Notes under the pieces: generated by a model
Database searches by the model: none
The model's input: only the letters and a program-made list of their open reading frames with translations
Told to the model about the DNA's origin: nothing
From: Halomonas sp. GFAJ-1
Lineage (GTDB): Bacteria; Pseudomonadota; Gammaproteobacteria; Pseudomonadales; Halomonadaceae
Assembly (NCBI GenBank): GCA_002966495.1
Contig: CP016490.1
Location: 992,001 to 1,056,000 of the forward strand
DNA length: 64,000 nucleotides
Direction: 5' to 3'
Program-made: the position numbers and the translations under genes
Shown here: positions 16,501 to 25,777 of the stretch, piece by piece
Layout: each line of letters opens with the position of its first letter
Position numbering within the stretch: position 1 is the stretch's first letter

Positions 16501-18609
16501 TCAGCGGCACGTTTCTGGAGCCGGCAGTGAATACTCTTTTAGCGCCTCGCTGCCAGTCGTTTCAAGTGTGAAGCCACCCACCAATGCGGCCAACCGATCG
16601 GCTTGGTCTTTCAGCTGTTCGGCAGCGGTGGTGGATTCTTGCACCAGGGCAGCGTTTTGCTGGGTCATCTGGTCTAAGTCGGTCACAGCAATACTGACCT
16701 GGCTGATGCCATCGTTCTGTTCTTGCGCTGCTGTGCTGATGTCTCCTAGCATCTGAGTGACGCGCGTTACGCTCTGGGCCAGCTCACGCATAGCGGCTTC
16801 GGCATCGCGCACCATTTGGGTGCCGCTCTCTACTTTGTTGGCTGAGGCATCAATACGCTGGCGAATATCTTTGGCGGCGTCGCTACTACGCGACGCTAAT
16901 TTGCGTACTTCATCTGCTACAACAGCAAACCCTCGCCCATGTTCCCCCGCCCGAGCGGCTTCGACGGATGCGTTTAGCGCCAGCAGGTTGGTTTGGAAGG
17001 CAATGCCATCAATGACGCTGACAATGCTCTGTATCTCATCAGAATTGGTACGAATATCCGTCATGGTGGTGACCACCTGCTCAAATGCGCTATCCGTGCG
17101 GGATGCTAGCTCCGAGGCGGTTTCGGAAAGCCCACTGGCTTCCTTAGAGGCGTGGGTCGTATGGCTAACGGTGCTGCTAATCTCTTCCATAGCAGAAGAT
17201 GTTTGTTGCAGGCTGGCAGCGGCCTGTTCGGTTCGCCGTGAAAGATCGTGGCCCCCTTGGGTAATCTCATTGGCGGCATGATTGACCGCTTCGCTGCTGC
17301 GCCGTACATCCAGTAAAATCGCTTGGATTTTGGCGGCAAACGCATTGAATTGCTCGGCTAACGCTGCGCTCTCGTCGCGGCCATGCACCAGCAAACGCTG
17401 GGTAAGATCGCCACTGCCCGAGGCAATTTCCTGCATACGGTTAGCAAGCCGCTTTAATGGACGTGCGATTCGCCCACCAATCCACCAAAGGGCTATGACG
17501 CCAATAGAGGCAAGTAACAGGCCAACAAGCGTCATGCCGATCGTGTTTTGCTGGCGCTGGTCGCCGAGCAAACCTTGCAGCGTATTTAGCTCTGCCAGTA
17601 CCAGTGACTCGGGTAGCTGCAACACCAGTACCCAGGGCTGCTCGGTACCCAGAGGAATAGGCTGGTAGCGCTGTAGCATGCCGTCATCTAGGCTGCTGTG
17701 GAGACTGCCCTGAAAGGCCGCTTGGGCAATCCCAGACATCAGCGTATTACTAAGCGACTCGCTTGCTGGTAAGCCAAGGCCACTTTCGCCTGCGGTGTCC
17801 GCTACTAAGCCGCCACGGCCGGCTACTAGCGCCATGCGGCCTGCTCCGTTATAGAGGGATTGATTGGCTTCGTTTAATAGCGTTTGAATAAAGTTAAGCG
17901 ATAGATCCACCCCTGCGACGCCACGAAACTCCCCATCCACCACGATCGGTGCGTTGAAGGAGGTGACCAGCTCTGTGACGCCGTCATAGTCGTAGGCGGC
18001 GGGGTCAATAATGCAGGGGGCCAGCGTTTCGCGCGGGCACAGGTAGTACTCGCCTTCGCGAACGCCACTGGCTAGACGTGTTTGGCTCTCCATGGTATCG
18101 CCCAGGGGTAGTACCGCCAGGGAGCCGTCGCCGGTACGGTACCACCAAGGCATAAAACGGCCGCTGCCGTCATGTCCGTAGCGCTCATCACCCGCGTAGC
18201 GTGCGTCATCCCCAAAGGCGTTGGGCTCCCAGCCAATAAAGGCATCCAAAAGAGCAGGGTGATCGGCGACGGTTTGGCGAACCAGGTTCGATAACTGGCG
18301 GCGGCTCAGGTGTAACGCTCGGAACCCTTCTTCATCTTCTACGCCCATCAAGGCATTGGTAGATGCCAGTTGAGACGCGAGGGTCATCGCCGTGTCTAAC
18401 TCTCGGCGGATGCGCTCGCCCTCTGCATCGGCAATGGCATCCAGCCGCGCATCAAGCGCGCCCTTAATTAAGGGGCGTGTATAGTCATCCACCGTTTGTT
18501 GGGTGCGGGCGGCGGCAATTAAGTTATACGCCACCAGCGCTGCAACGATGGCAAGTAAGCAAGGCGCGGCTAAGGCAACCACAAACGAGCGTAAAGAGCG
18601 AAAATGCAT
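16501..18609 (-). CDS. Methyl-accepting chemotaxis protein with dCache-type sensor
   Basis: A 702-residue chemoreceptor. A membrane helix at residues ~10-32 is followed by a large periplasmic double-Cache domain to ~355, a second membrane helix near 360-380, a HAMP domain and the cytoplasmic coiled coil with tip IAFQTNLLALNASVEAARAG. The ligand domain contains PWWYRTGDGS and a later PAAYDYDGVTELVTSF segment with two nearby cysteines, but lacks the amino-acid-binding motif seen in the neighbouring receptor. It likely binds a different class of ligand. It lies 8 bases downstream of that receptor and is co-transcribed with it. Confidence 0.92.
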   Translation of the reverse strand: MHFRSLRSFVVALAAPCLLAIVAALVAYNLIAAARTQQTVDDYTRPLIKGALDARLDAIADAEGERIRRELDTAMTLASQLASTNALMGVEDEEGFRALHLSRRQLSNLVRQTVADHPALLDAFIGWEPNAFGDDARYAGDERYGHDGSGRFMPWWYRTGDGSLAVLPLGDTMESQTRLASGVREGEYYLCPRETLAPCIIDPAAYDYDGVTELVTSFNAPIVVDGEFRGVAGVDLSLNFIQTLLNEANQSLYNGAGRMALVAGRGGLVADTAGESGLGLPASESLSNTLMSGIAQAAFQGSLHSSLDDGMLQRYQPIPLGTEQPWVLVLQLPESLVLAELNTLQGLLGDQRQQNTIGMTLVGLLLASIGVIALWWIGGRIARPLKRLANRMQEIASGSGDLTQRLLVHGRDESAALAEQFNAFAAKIQAILLDVRRSSEAVNHAANEITQGGHDLSRRTEQAAASLQQTSSAMEEISSTVSHTTHASKEASGLSETASELASRTDSAFEQVVTTMTDIRTNSDEIQSIVSVIDGIAFQTNLLALNASVEAARAGEHGRGFAVVADEVRKLASRSSDAAKDIRQRIDASANKVESGTQMVRDAEAAMRELAQSVTRVTQMLGDISTAAQEQNDGISQVSIAVTDLDQMTQQNAALVQESTTAAEQLKDQADRLAALVGGFTLETTGSEALKEYSLPAPETCR

Positions 18610-18617
18610 AAGCGTGG

Positions 18618-20477
18618 CTATCCCTTTAAGGCCATATATGGGCGAGGGCTTTCAAGTGCCTGGGGCGTTGCTGACGACAGCTTAAAGCTGCTGACGGTGC
18701 CCTTAAGGTGATCGGCCTGCTCTTTTAGCTGTTCCGCAGCGGTAGTGGACTCTTCCACCATGGCGGCATTCTCTTGGGTCATACGGTCAAGTTCCGCCAC
18801 GGCGATATTGACTTGCTTAATGCCATCGCTCTGCTCGCTAGTCGCGGAGTTGATTTCCTCCAGCACATCGGCAACACGGGTAATATGGGCCACGATATCC
18901 TGCATGGTCGCCCCTGCGTTTTGCACTAATGTGGTGCCGTTATTCACTTTGCTTTGTGAATCTTCGATCAATTTCTGAATATCGTTGGCCGCGTCACTAC
19001 TGCGCCCTGCTAATTTGCGTACTTCATCGGCCACGACCGCAAAGCCTCGGCCATGCTCCCCCGCCCGGGCGGCTTCTACGGAGGCATTGAGGGCCAATAA
19101 GTTGGTTTGAAAGGCAATGCTGTTCATGAGCGTGACGATCTCGCCAATTTTATTGGAAGACTGGGAGATGTCTTCCATGGTAGTGACCACGTTAGCTACC
19201 ACTTGTCCCCCTTCTTTAGCCACTTTCGAGGCCGTATGGGAGAGCTTGTTGGCTTCTTGAGCGGACGCGGCGGTGTGCTCGACCGTGCTCGTTATCTGCT
19301 CCACTGAGGCAGAGGTTTCCTGCAGATTAGACGCTGCGTTCTCGGTGCGTCGGGATAGATCCTGGCCGCCCAGGGCGATTTCGTTCGCCGCATGGTGAAC
19401 CGACTCGCTGCTGGTGCGTACATCGATCAATACCGCTTCCATTTTGCCGACAAAACGGTTGAAGGCGCTGGCGATTTGGGAAACCTCGTCGTTGCCCTCT
19501 TCTGGTAGGCGCTGGGTTAAATCGCCCTCTCCAGAGGCAATGTTATCCATTGCATTACGCACCCCGAGTAAGCGGCGCAGCAGCAGTGAGAGCAGCATAC
19601 TAAAGACAACTGCGGTAATGGCGGCGACAATTAGCAGCGTTACTATCGATGTGGTGGCAATGGCGCGCAGCCCTGCGGTCGCTTCTTGTTCATCGAGTGC
19701 AACGATGAGCTGCCAACCGCTACTGCCGCCGACATAGCTCCCCATAAGCAGCTTATCGCTGTTTTGCAGCTTAAGTGCTTGGGGCTCATTGCCTTGGATG
19801 ATTTGGCTAAGGCGTTCATTGGTAAGGTCTCCACTCAACTGCGTAGAAGCTTCAAGCGTTAATTCAGCATCAGGATGGGCGACGAGGGTGCCGTCTTCTG
19901 TTGTTAAAAAGCCAAAGCTGGAAGGCGTAGGCGCAATGCCTGAGACGATATCGATGACGTCACCAATGCTAATGTCAGCACCGATAACGGCGGCAAGCTG
20001 ATTGTTTTGGTAGAAAGGGCGTGCAAAGGTAACAATCAATCCACCTGATTGAGCATCCACATAAGGTGCTGTAATAATAGTATCTTGCGCTTCAGCAGCC
20101 TCTAGATACCAAGGGCGCTGCCGTGGGTCGTAATCACTGGGGGGTTGCCATTCGTCAGAAAATACGGCCGCTGATGTAGAAGGGTAGGCAATGTAGGTGG
20201 ACATAAAACTGCCGGAATCAGCTAGCTGACGTAATGCAGCCAGTGGGGAGTCGCTAGCGACCGTATCTTCCATGCTGGCGAGCATCGTATAACGGGCGTT
20301 AAACCACTCATTAATGGCTTGTGTGTTGCCGTCTACGACGGCGCTTAAGTTACGGCTAATTTGTTGACTATTGTGATGCTTAACAGTGGTATAGCTGGCA
20401 ATGCCGTTAATAATCAGAGCGAGGGTAATTGCCGTTAAGGCAGCAAGTAAGATTCGTATGCGAAGGGAGGAAAACAT
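18618..20477 (-). CDS. Methyl-accepting chemotaxis protein, predicted amino-acid receptor (dCache_1AA)
   Basis: A 619-residue chemoreceptor: membrane helix ~8-30, periplasmic dCache domain to ~275, second helix ~278-300, HAMP, and signalling coiled coil with tip IAFQTNLLALNASVEAARAG. The ligand pocket shows Tyr116, Arg121, Trp123, Tyr124, Tyr139, Asp141 and Asp168. This spacing matches the amino-acid-binding motif of PctA (Tyr121, Arg126, Trp128, Tyr129, Tyr144, Asp146, Asp173, as I recall it). It is therefore likely to mediate taxis to L-amino acids. It is the first gene of a two-receptor operon. Confidence 0.93.
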   Translation of the reverse strand: MFSSLRIRILLAALTAITLALIINGIASYTTVKHHNSQQISRNLSAVVDGNTQAINEWFNARYTMLASMEDTVASDSPLAALRQLADSGSFMSTYIAYPSTSAAVFSDEWQPPSDYDPRQRPWYLEAAEAQDTIITAPYVDAQSGGLIVTFARPFYQNNQLAAVIGADISIGDVIDIVSGIAPTPSSFGFLTTEDGTLVAHPDAELTLEASTQLSGDLTNERLSQIIQGNEPQALKLQNSDKLLMGSYVGGSSGWQLIVALDEQEATAGLRAIATTSIVTLLIVAAITAVVFSMLLSLLLRRLLGVRNAMDNIASGEGDLTQRLPEEGNDEVSQIASAFNRFVGKMEAVLIDVRTSSESVHHAANEIALGGQDLSRRTENAASNLQETSASVEQITSTVEHTAASAQEANKLSHTASKVAKEGGQVVANVVTTMEDISQSSNKIGEIVTLMNSIAFQTNLLALNASVEAARAGEHGRGFAVVADEVRKLAGRSSDAANDIQKLIEDSQSKVNNGTTLVQNAGATMQDIVAHITRVADVLEEINSATSEQSDGIKQVNIAVAELDRMTQENAAMVEESTTAAEQLKEQADHLKGTVSSFKLSSATPQALESPRPYMALKG

Positions 20478-20546
20478 GGTCGCTCTCTCGAGGATGGCTG
20501 GATACCAAAGCTCTATCGGCGAGAACGACCACGACTTGAGTGACGA

Positions 20547-20984
20547 TTAACGCAAATCGCTTACCGCGTTTTGAATATCCTGCACAGAGGCTTTGCTTAG
20601 ATCTTTAGAGAGCGTGTGAATAACCAGCTTTTGAGTGGGGTTATCAAGTTTTTCACGCAGTAGGCCTAGAAACTTAGGCGGCGCAACCATAATCAGCTTT
20701 TCCATGCTGTTTTCCACCCGAGCGGTATAAAGGCGCTGAACCACTTCTTTAGCAAACAGCTCGTTCTCATGTTTTGAAGCGGCTCCCTCTTCACCGGAGG
20801 AGCGTGACGTAGTGGACATTGACTCATGGACATCGGCGCCACGACGATCGGTGATTAAATCTCCTTCATGCAGCCGTCCTTCCGCATGTACCAAACTCTC
20901 CTGTTCAACGAGGTTTAGTGCATCACGGGTGAAAATACGCGCACGGGCGGCATCGGCTACCACAATATAGGTGGTCATCGTCAT
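20547..20984 (-). CDS. Host attachment protein family (Host_attach)
   Basis: A 145-residue soluble protein starting TTYIVVADAARARIFTRD, followed by a charged region with DRRGADVHESMS and the C-terminal MEKLIMVAPPKFLGLLREKL, as in the family named for Agrobacterium attachment proteins. The fold resembles eRF1 domain 2 and the biochemical role is not established. An AGGAGG site precedes the start; a second ATG lies two codons in. It is probably a single gene. Confidence 0.85.
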   Translation of the reverse strand: MTMTTYIVVADAARARIFTRDALNLVEQESLVHAEGRLHEGDLITDRRGADVHESMSTTSRSSGEEGAASKHENELFAKEVVQRLYTARVENSMEKLIMVAPPKFLGLLREKLDNPTQKLVIHTLSKDLSKASVQDIQNAVSDLR

Positions 20985-21075
20985 ACGTCCTCCTTGTCAT
21001 TAGTTGCCTCTTAACCATGGCAAGCGTTTGCCGTTTGGTCAAACACTTGCGAGGGCTAAAACATGTTTTGGAGAG

Positions 21076-21885
21076 TTAAAGTACCTTGCTGCGCAGTAAG
21101 CTGGTAATTGCCTCGCCAATCAGTACAAGCACGATGATCGCGATCAAAATGGTGGCAACAGTGGGCCAGGCAAAGGTATCGATAGCGCCCTGAAGAATCA
21201 CGCCAATACCGCCAGCGCCCACGAGCCCTAGCACGGTGGACTCACGAATGTTGATGTCCCAACGCAAAATCACAATGGCGAAAAAGGCCGGCATCACCTG
21301 AGGCACAATAGCGTAGGCAACCACTTTGGCTTTGGAAGCACCGGTGGCTTCCATAGCCTCCACCGGTCGGCGATCGATTTCCTCAATGGCTTCGCCCATT
21401 AATTTGCCGATAAAGCCTATCGAGCGAAACACAATCGCCAGGATCCCTGCTAACACGCCGGGGCCAAAAATGGCCACGAATAACAGCGCCCATATAATTG
21501 TATTAACCGAGCGGCTTGAGACCAGAATAAAGCGCCCGAGCCACAGGCACGCACGATTGGGCGTGGTGTTTTGGGCAGCGATATAGGCCACCGGCAGGGC
21601 TAGAAAAATAGTGAGAAAGGTTGCTAGCGTCGCGATATGCACCGTTTCCAGCAGCGCGTTCAAAATATTGCTTAGCCCGGCAGCGCTCGGGGGCCACATG
21701 CGCGCACCCAAATTCGACATTTGATTGGGGGCGTCCCACACCCAGGGCCAGAAAATATCAATATCGCGAACTGCCCAGAACACCAGCATCAACGTGCCTA
21801 GTAGCACCGCATAGCGGATGAGCCTCTCTTTACGGTCGTAGCGTTGCCAAACGCGGTCGGCGAGTTGCTGTGCGTGATCTACCAT
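21076..21885 (-). CDS. phnE: Phosphonate-type ABC transporter permease (second PhnE)
   Basis: A 269-residue inner-membrane permease with about six helices and the EAA-type loop EATGASKAKVVAYAIVPQ, of the PhnE family. The C-terminal STVLGLVGAGGIGVILQGAI is diagnostic for PhnE/PtxC permeases. It overlaps the upstream permease gene by seven bases and is the last gene of phnD-phnC-phnE-phnE. The two permeases probably form a heterodimer. Confidence 0.92.
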   Translation of the reverse strand: MVDHAQQLADRVWQRYDRKERLIRYAVLLGTLMLVFWAVRDIDIFWPWVWDAPNQMSNLGARMWPPSAAGLSNILNALLETVHIATLATFLTIFLALPVAYIAAQNTTPNRACLWLGRFILVSSRSVNTIIWALLFVAIFGPGVLAGILAIVFRSIGFIGKLMGEAIEEIDRRPVEAMEATGASKAKVVAYAIVPQVMPAFFAIVILRWDINIRESTVLGLVGAGGIGVILQGAIDTFAWPTVATILIAIIVLVLIGEAITSLLRSKVL

Positions 21886-22691
21886 ATTTTTTTCCTTACC
21901 CAGCCGCTGATGCCTTCACTGAGCAAAATAACCGCAATAATGATCAGCAGAATCGCAAAGGCGAAGTCGTAATCGTAACGGCCAAAGGCATTCATTAACG
22001 TGCCACCGATACCCCCCGCCCCGACGATGCCAACCACCGCAGAGGCGCGCAAATTGCTGTCAAGTTGATACATTGATAAACCAACTTGACGGGGTAATAT
22101 TTGTGGGAAGACAGCGTAATACAGTGTGGCTATATAGCCTGCACCTGCTGCGCGCATGGCTTCTACTTGCCCCCAGTCAATCTCCTCAATCTCTTCGGCC
22201 AGCAGTTTGCCTACAAAGCCAATGGAGTAGAGGGTGAGCGTTAAAATACCTGCCAGCGGCCCAAAGCCCACCGCTGCGACAAATAAAATGGCCACAATCA
22301 CTGGGTGAAAGCTGCGCGAGATAATGATCACCGAACGGCCAATTAAGTAGATCGGTAGGGGGGCAATGTTACGTGCGGCCATCACCGCAAAAGGAATCGA
22401 GAGCAGCACACCCAAGAGCGTTGCCAGAATGGCGATTTGAAAGCTCTCTTTAAACCCGGTGAGCAGCAGGCCAAAGCGCTCAAAGCTTGGTGGGAAGCCG
22501 CCGCTAAAGATGCGGGCAGCCCTAGGTAGGCCTTCCGAAATGCGTGCCCAGTTAAACGGCAAAGAACCGAAAGCCCACACCAGATAAATCGCGGCGACAA
22601 TAAAAATGCCGTAGCGAATAAAGGGGTTGGCAATAAACGGCGGCTTTTTCCAGGTGCGAGGCACATGGGGTTGGGGGTCAGGCGGAGTCAT
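21879..22691 (-). CDS. phnE: Phosphonate-type ABC transporter permease (first PhnE)
   Basis: A 270-residue PhnE-family permease. It has the same architecture as its partner: about six helices, a coupling loop (EAMRAAGAGYIATLYYAVFPQ) and a C-terminal ASAVVGIVGAGGIGGTLMNA. It overlaps phnC by 14 bases and the second permease by seven, so the three are translationally linked. Confidence 0.92.
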   Translation of the reverse strand: MTPPDPQPHVPRTWKKPPFIANPFIRYGIFIVAAIYLVWAFGSLPFNWARISEGLPRAARIFSGGFPPSFERFGLLLTGFKESFQIAILATLLGVLLSIPFAVMAARNIAPLPIYLIGRSVIIISRSFHPVIVAILFVAAVGFGPLAGILTLTLYSIGFVGKLLAEEIEEIDWGQVEAMRAAGAGYIATLYYAVFPQILPRQVGLSMYQLDSNLRASAVVGIVGAGGIGGTLMNAFGRYDYDFAFAILLIIIAVILLSEGISGWVRKKIW

Positions 22692-23484
22692 GGCGTTCTA
22701 CCTCCGCTGAGCGGTGCGGCTGCTCGGAAACCGTTTCATCCGGTGCCTCAATGCCACCATAAATGGCATCTAGCGCGTCTTTGTTAAAGTCCGCGGGCCG
22801 CCCGTCAAAAATCATCTTGCCGTGGCGCAGGCCGACAATGCGCTCTGTGTAGGTTTTTGCCTGGGCAACGTTGTGAATGTTGATCAATACTGGCAGCGAA
22901 AGCTCACTGGCAAGGCTCTGCAGCAGAATCATGATTTGTTCCGACGTACGTGGGTCTAGCGATGCCGTTGGCTCGTCGGCCAGCAGTAAGTCAGGTTCTT
23001 GCATTAACGCTCGCACTACGCCAACGCGCTGGCGCTCACCGCCGGAAAGCTCATCGGCACGCTTATTGGCGTAATGGGCAATGCCCACTCGCTCCATGAG
23101 GCTAAATGCGCGCTCTATATCGGCTTGGGGGTAGCGACGTGAGATGGCTTGATAGAGGTTAACGTAGCCAAGCCGCCCGGCGAGTACGTTCTCCATAACC
23201 GTGAGCCGATCCAGTAAGTTAAAGCCCTGGAACACCATGCCAATTTTGCGCCGGGCACGGCGTAACTCAGCCCCTTTCACGTTAACCAGCTCAGCACCGT
23301 TGAGTTTGATCGAGCCTGACGTGGGCTCTACTAAGCGGTTGATACAGCGCAGCATGGTGCTTTTACCGGCACCGGAAGCGCCTACGATAGACACAACGCT
23401 GTTGTCTTCTACCTTAAGATCGAGGCCTTTTAGCACCGCCTCGTTGTGGCCATAACGCTTGACCAGATTTGTAATTTCCAGCAT
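22678..23484 (-). CDS. phnC: Phosphonate-type ABC transporter ATP-binding protein
   Basis: A 268-residue ABC ATPase of the PhnC family. Walker A is GASGAGKST, the signature motif is LSGGERQRVGVVRAL and Walker B is DLLLADEPTASLD. It energises uptake of phosphonates, phosphite or related phosphorus compounds. It lies 57 bases after phnD. Confidence 0.93.
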   Translation of the reverse strand: MLEITNLVKRYGHNEAVLKGLDLKVEDNSVVSIVGASGAGKSTMLRCINRLVEPTSGSIKLNGAELVNVKGAELRRARRKIGMVFQGFNLLDRLTVMENVLAGRLGYVNLYQAISRRYPQADIERAFSLMERVGIAHYANKRADELSGGERQRVGVVRALMQEPDLLLADEPTASLDPRTSEQIMILLQSLASELSLPVLINIHNVAQAKTYTERIVGLRHGKMIFDGRPADFNKDALDAIYGGIEAPDETVSEQPHRSAEVERHDSA

Positions 23485-23541
23485 AGGTTCGCTTCCATCG
23501 ATAAACGAAGAACCGCGCCGCGAGTAGCGGCGCGGTACGCG

Positions 23542-24531
23542 TTACTCCAAATTTTCCCGCGTATAACGCACGTCATTAGCGGCTTGGATGGTGCGAATCA
23601 CTTGCCAGTTATCTTTGTAATTAATCGGAATAAACTTCTCGACGCCCTCAAACTCTTCGCCAAGTTCGGTGCCGACAAAATCAAAGGTAAAAAAGGCTTC
23701 TTCGATTTTCTCCACGAGGTCTGGGTGCAAGTTATGGGCGTAGTTATAGGAGGTGGTAGGGAAGCGGTCTGACTCATAAATCAGCCGAACATCCTCTTCA
23801 TCGTAAAGCCCCCGTGCGGCCATGCGCTCGACAACCTCAGAAGCGACCGGCGCTGCGTCGTAGTCACGCGCTACAACACCCAGCATGGACTGGTCGTGGC
23901 TGCCGGAGTAGACCACGTCATAATCTTCCTCTGGCGTGATCCCTAGTTCGGGCAGCAAGGCACGCGGAGCCAAGTTGCCAGAGTTAGAGGTAGGTGAGGT
24001 GTGGGCTACCCGTTTACCTTTAAGGTCTTCAAGGCTCTCAATGTCAGAGTCCACGTGGGTGAACATCTGCAGGGTGTAGCCGAACTGGCCGTCGTCGGAG
24101 CCCATCAGCGCAAAAGGCACCGCACCCGCTAAATTAACGGCAAATGGGGTTGGCCCGGTTGAGAAACCGGCGATATGCAATCGCCCGCTGCGCATGGCTT
24201 CAACCTGTGCGGCGTTGGACTGTACCGCGAAGAAACGCACGTTACGCTCGGTAACCTCAGATAAGTGGTCAATAAAAGGCTGCCAGATGTCTGAATAAAT
24301 GGCAGGATCTTCTACGGGCGTATAAGCAAAAATAAGAGTGTCTGGGTTGACCCACTTTGACTCATCGCTTGGCCGGTCAGCGACCATATCGCCATCTTCG
24401 TCGCAGAAAATAGTGTCAAGATCGCCGCGTTCGCATTCTGCGAAGGCGTGGGTAGAGAGCAGTGCTAAGGGGAGCAGCGATGCCGCCGCGAACATAGCAA
24501 GCGGTCGTTTGCAGAAACGTGATGTTTCCAT
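23542..24531 (-). CDS. phnD: Phosphonate/phosphite-type ABC transporter substrate-binding protein
   Basis: A 329-residue periplasmic binding protein with a Sec signal peptide ending about ALLSTHAFA. The PhnD fold is shown by FAYTPVEDPAIYSDIWQPF, the ligand-loop region TSPTSNSGNLAPRALLPELG and DYDAAPVASEVVERM. It captures a phosphorus oxyanion or phosphonate for PhnCEE. No C-P lyase, phosphonatase or phosphite dehydrogenase genes are adjacent, so the substrate is uncertain. Confidence 0.9.
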   Translation of the reverse strand: METSRFCKRPLAMFAAASLLPLALLSTHAFAECERGDLDTIFCDEDGDMVADRPSDESKWVNPDTLIFAYTPVEDPAIYSDIWQPFIDHLSEVTERNVRFFAVQSNAAQVEAMRSGRLHIAGFSTGPTPFAVNLAGAVPFALMGSDDGQFGYTLQMFTHVDSDIESLEDLKGKRVAHTSPTSNSGNLAPRALLPELGITPEEDYDVVYSGSHDQSMLGVVARDYDAAPVASEVVERMAARGLYDEEDVRLIYESDRFPTTSYNYAHNLHPDLVEKIEEAFFTFDFVGTELGEEFEGVEKFIPINYKDNWQVIRTIQAANDVRYTRENLE

Positions 24532-24689
24532 AGTTAGCCTCTTATATGCGTTATTTTTGTGTTTTGCTATCCACTATCGCGTTTAGCGCTTTCTTTTGCT
24601 TGGCGTGCGTTTCGTAAGTGGACATTGGTAATGCTAGATGTTTATTTTTCGAAAACGATCTCTTCCAATCTAGGATTTATTGCAAAGCT

Positions 24690-25283
24690 ATGTCAAACAC
24701 TTTCAGAACCTCTTCCTATCATTGGCGAAACAGCTATCTCTTGATGCGTCATGGGCATAGCCAAGCCAATGAGCAGGGCTTAATTATTAGCTCGCCTGAA
24801 AGGGGGCTTAACGCGTTTGGGCTTTCTGCTTTGGGAGAACAGCAACTGCTTGAGACGGTAGAAGACTGGCAGTGGCCAACCCCGACGCGGGTAGTGCATT
24901 CGGACTTTTTACGTACAACACAAACCGCTGAAAGGGTTGCCAGTGCTTTTGGTTTAACGCTGAAGAAAGAGCAGCGCCTGCGTGAGCGCTATTTTGGTGA
25001 GCTTGATGGTCAGGCGGATCGATATTACCCCGATGTATGGGCGCTAGATGCTCAGGATGCCGACCATCAGCAGTACCAAGTGGAAGCCGTAAGCCGCGTA
25101 GCTGCGAGATTGTGTGCAGTGATCGAGGGGCTAGAGCAGCAGTGCAGCGGCGAGACGGTGCTGGTGGTTAGTCATGGGGATCCGTTACAGATACTGCTCA
25201 CTGCGCTGGCCAATAAACCGCTGACGCAACACCGTGAGCAGGCCGCACTACTGCCCGCGAGTATTACCCGGCTGGGCGGTTAA
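24690..25283 (+). CDS. Histidine phosphatase family protein
   Basis: A 197-residue member of the phosphoglycerate-mutase-like superfamily. The phosphoacceptor motif LMRHGHSQAN, the arginine segment RERYFGELDGQ and the second catalytic histidine in VLVVSHGDPLQILL are present. It is probably a small-molecule or protein phosphatase rather than a glycolytic mutase. The start is uncertain: ATG at 24690 is preferred, because the open frame from 24618 adds non-conserved residues. Its stop overlaps that of the convergent RidA gene. Confidence 0.82.
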   Translation: MSNTFRTSSYHWRNSYLLMRHGHSQANEQGLIISSPERGLNAFGLSALGEQQLLETVEDWQWPTPTRVVHSDFLRTTQTAERVASAFGLTLKKEQRLRERYFGELDGQADRYYPDVWALDAQDADHQQYQVEAVSRVAARLCAVIEGLEQQCSGETVLVVSHGDPLQILLTALANKPLTQHREQAALLPASITRLGG

Positions 25284-25675
25284 GCGTTGCTTTCTTTGGG
25301 CGGAATCCAGGCAATCATGTCCACTTCTACGTCCGCACCACCGGCAAGGCCGGTAACGCCAATACAGGTGCGGGTAGGCAGCGGCTTCTGGAAGTAGCTG
25401 GCATATACACCATTTACCTCGTCAAAGTGGCCCATGTTGGTAATAAATACCCGTGACTGAACCACGTACTCAAAGCTGCTGCCCACCTCTTCCAGCACAA
25501 TCGCTAGGTTTTGCATCACGCGGTGGGTTTGTTCGGTAAACGTACCCAGCAGCATTTCGTTGGTTTCCGGAACAGTGGGCATTTGGCCGGTAATAAATAC
25601 CAAATCTCCCACCCGGCATGCGTGGGAGAAGGGCGCAATCGGCTGTGGGGCGCGGTCGATAAATAGCTTTTCCAT
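25280..25675 (-). CDS. RidA/YjgF-family enamine/imine deaminase-like protein
   Basis: A 131-residue Rid-family trimer. The N-terminal APFSHACRVGDLVFITGQMP, the central FITNMGHFDEVNGVYASYF and the C-terminal LPTRTCIGVTGLAGGADVEVDM match the family, including the arginine expected to bind the substrate carboxylate. RidA proteins hydrolyse reactive 2-aminoacrylate; a detoxifying role beside amino-acid uptake genes would make sense but is inference. Confidence 0.88.
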   Translation of the reverse strand: MEKLFIDRAPQPIAPFSHACRVGDLVFITGQMPTVPETNEMLLGTFTEQTHRVMQNLAIVLEEVGSSFEYVVQSRVFITNMGHFDEVNGVYASYFQKPLPTRTCIGVTGLAGGADVEVDMIAWIPPKESNA

Positions 25676-25730
25676 CGTAAACTGTCTCTCTTATGTCGAT
25701 GTGTCGGCGATGCTAGTTATAAATGAAATA

Positions 25731-25758
25731 CAAAAATGGGCCTGCGATGAGGCCCATT
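25731..25758 (-). terminator. Terminator of the aap operon
   Basis: Read on the minus strand, AATGGGCC and GGCCCATT form an 8-bp stem with an 8-base loop followed by a T run. It lies 20 bases after the aapP stop codon. Confidence 0.75.
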
Positions 25759-25777
25759 GTCTTACCCATTCCCGTAC

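Noticed and set aside
16501..18609. Amino-acid-binding motif in the second dCache receptor
   Set aside because: The Arg-x-Trp-Tyr spacing is not present; PWWYRTGDGS is superficially similar but does not align with the pocket residues.
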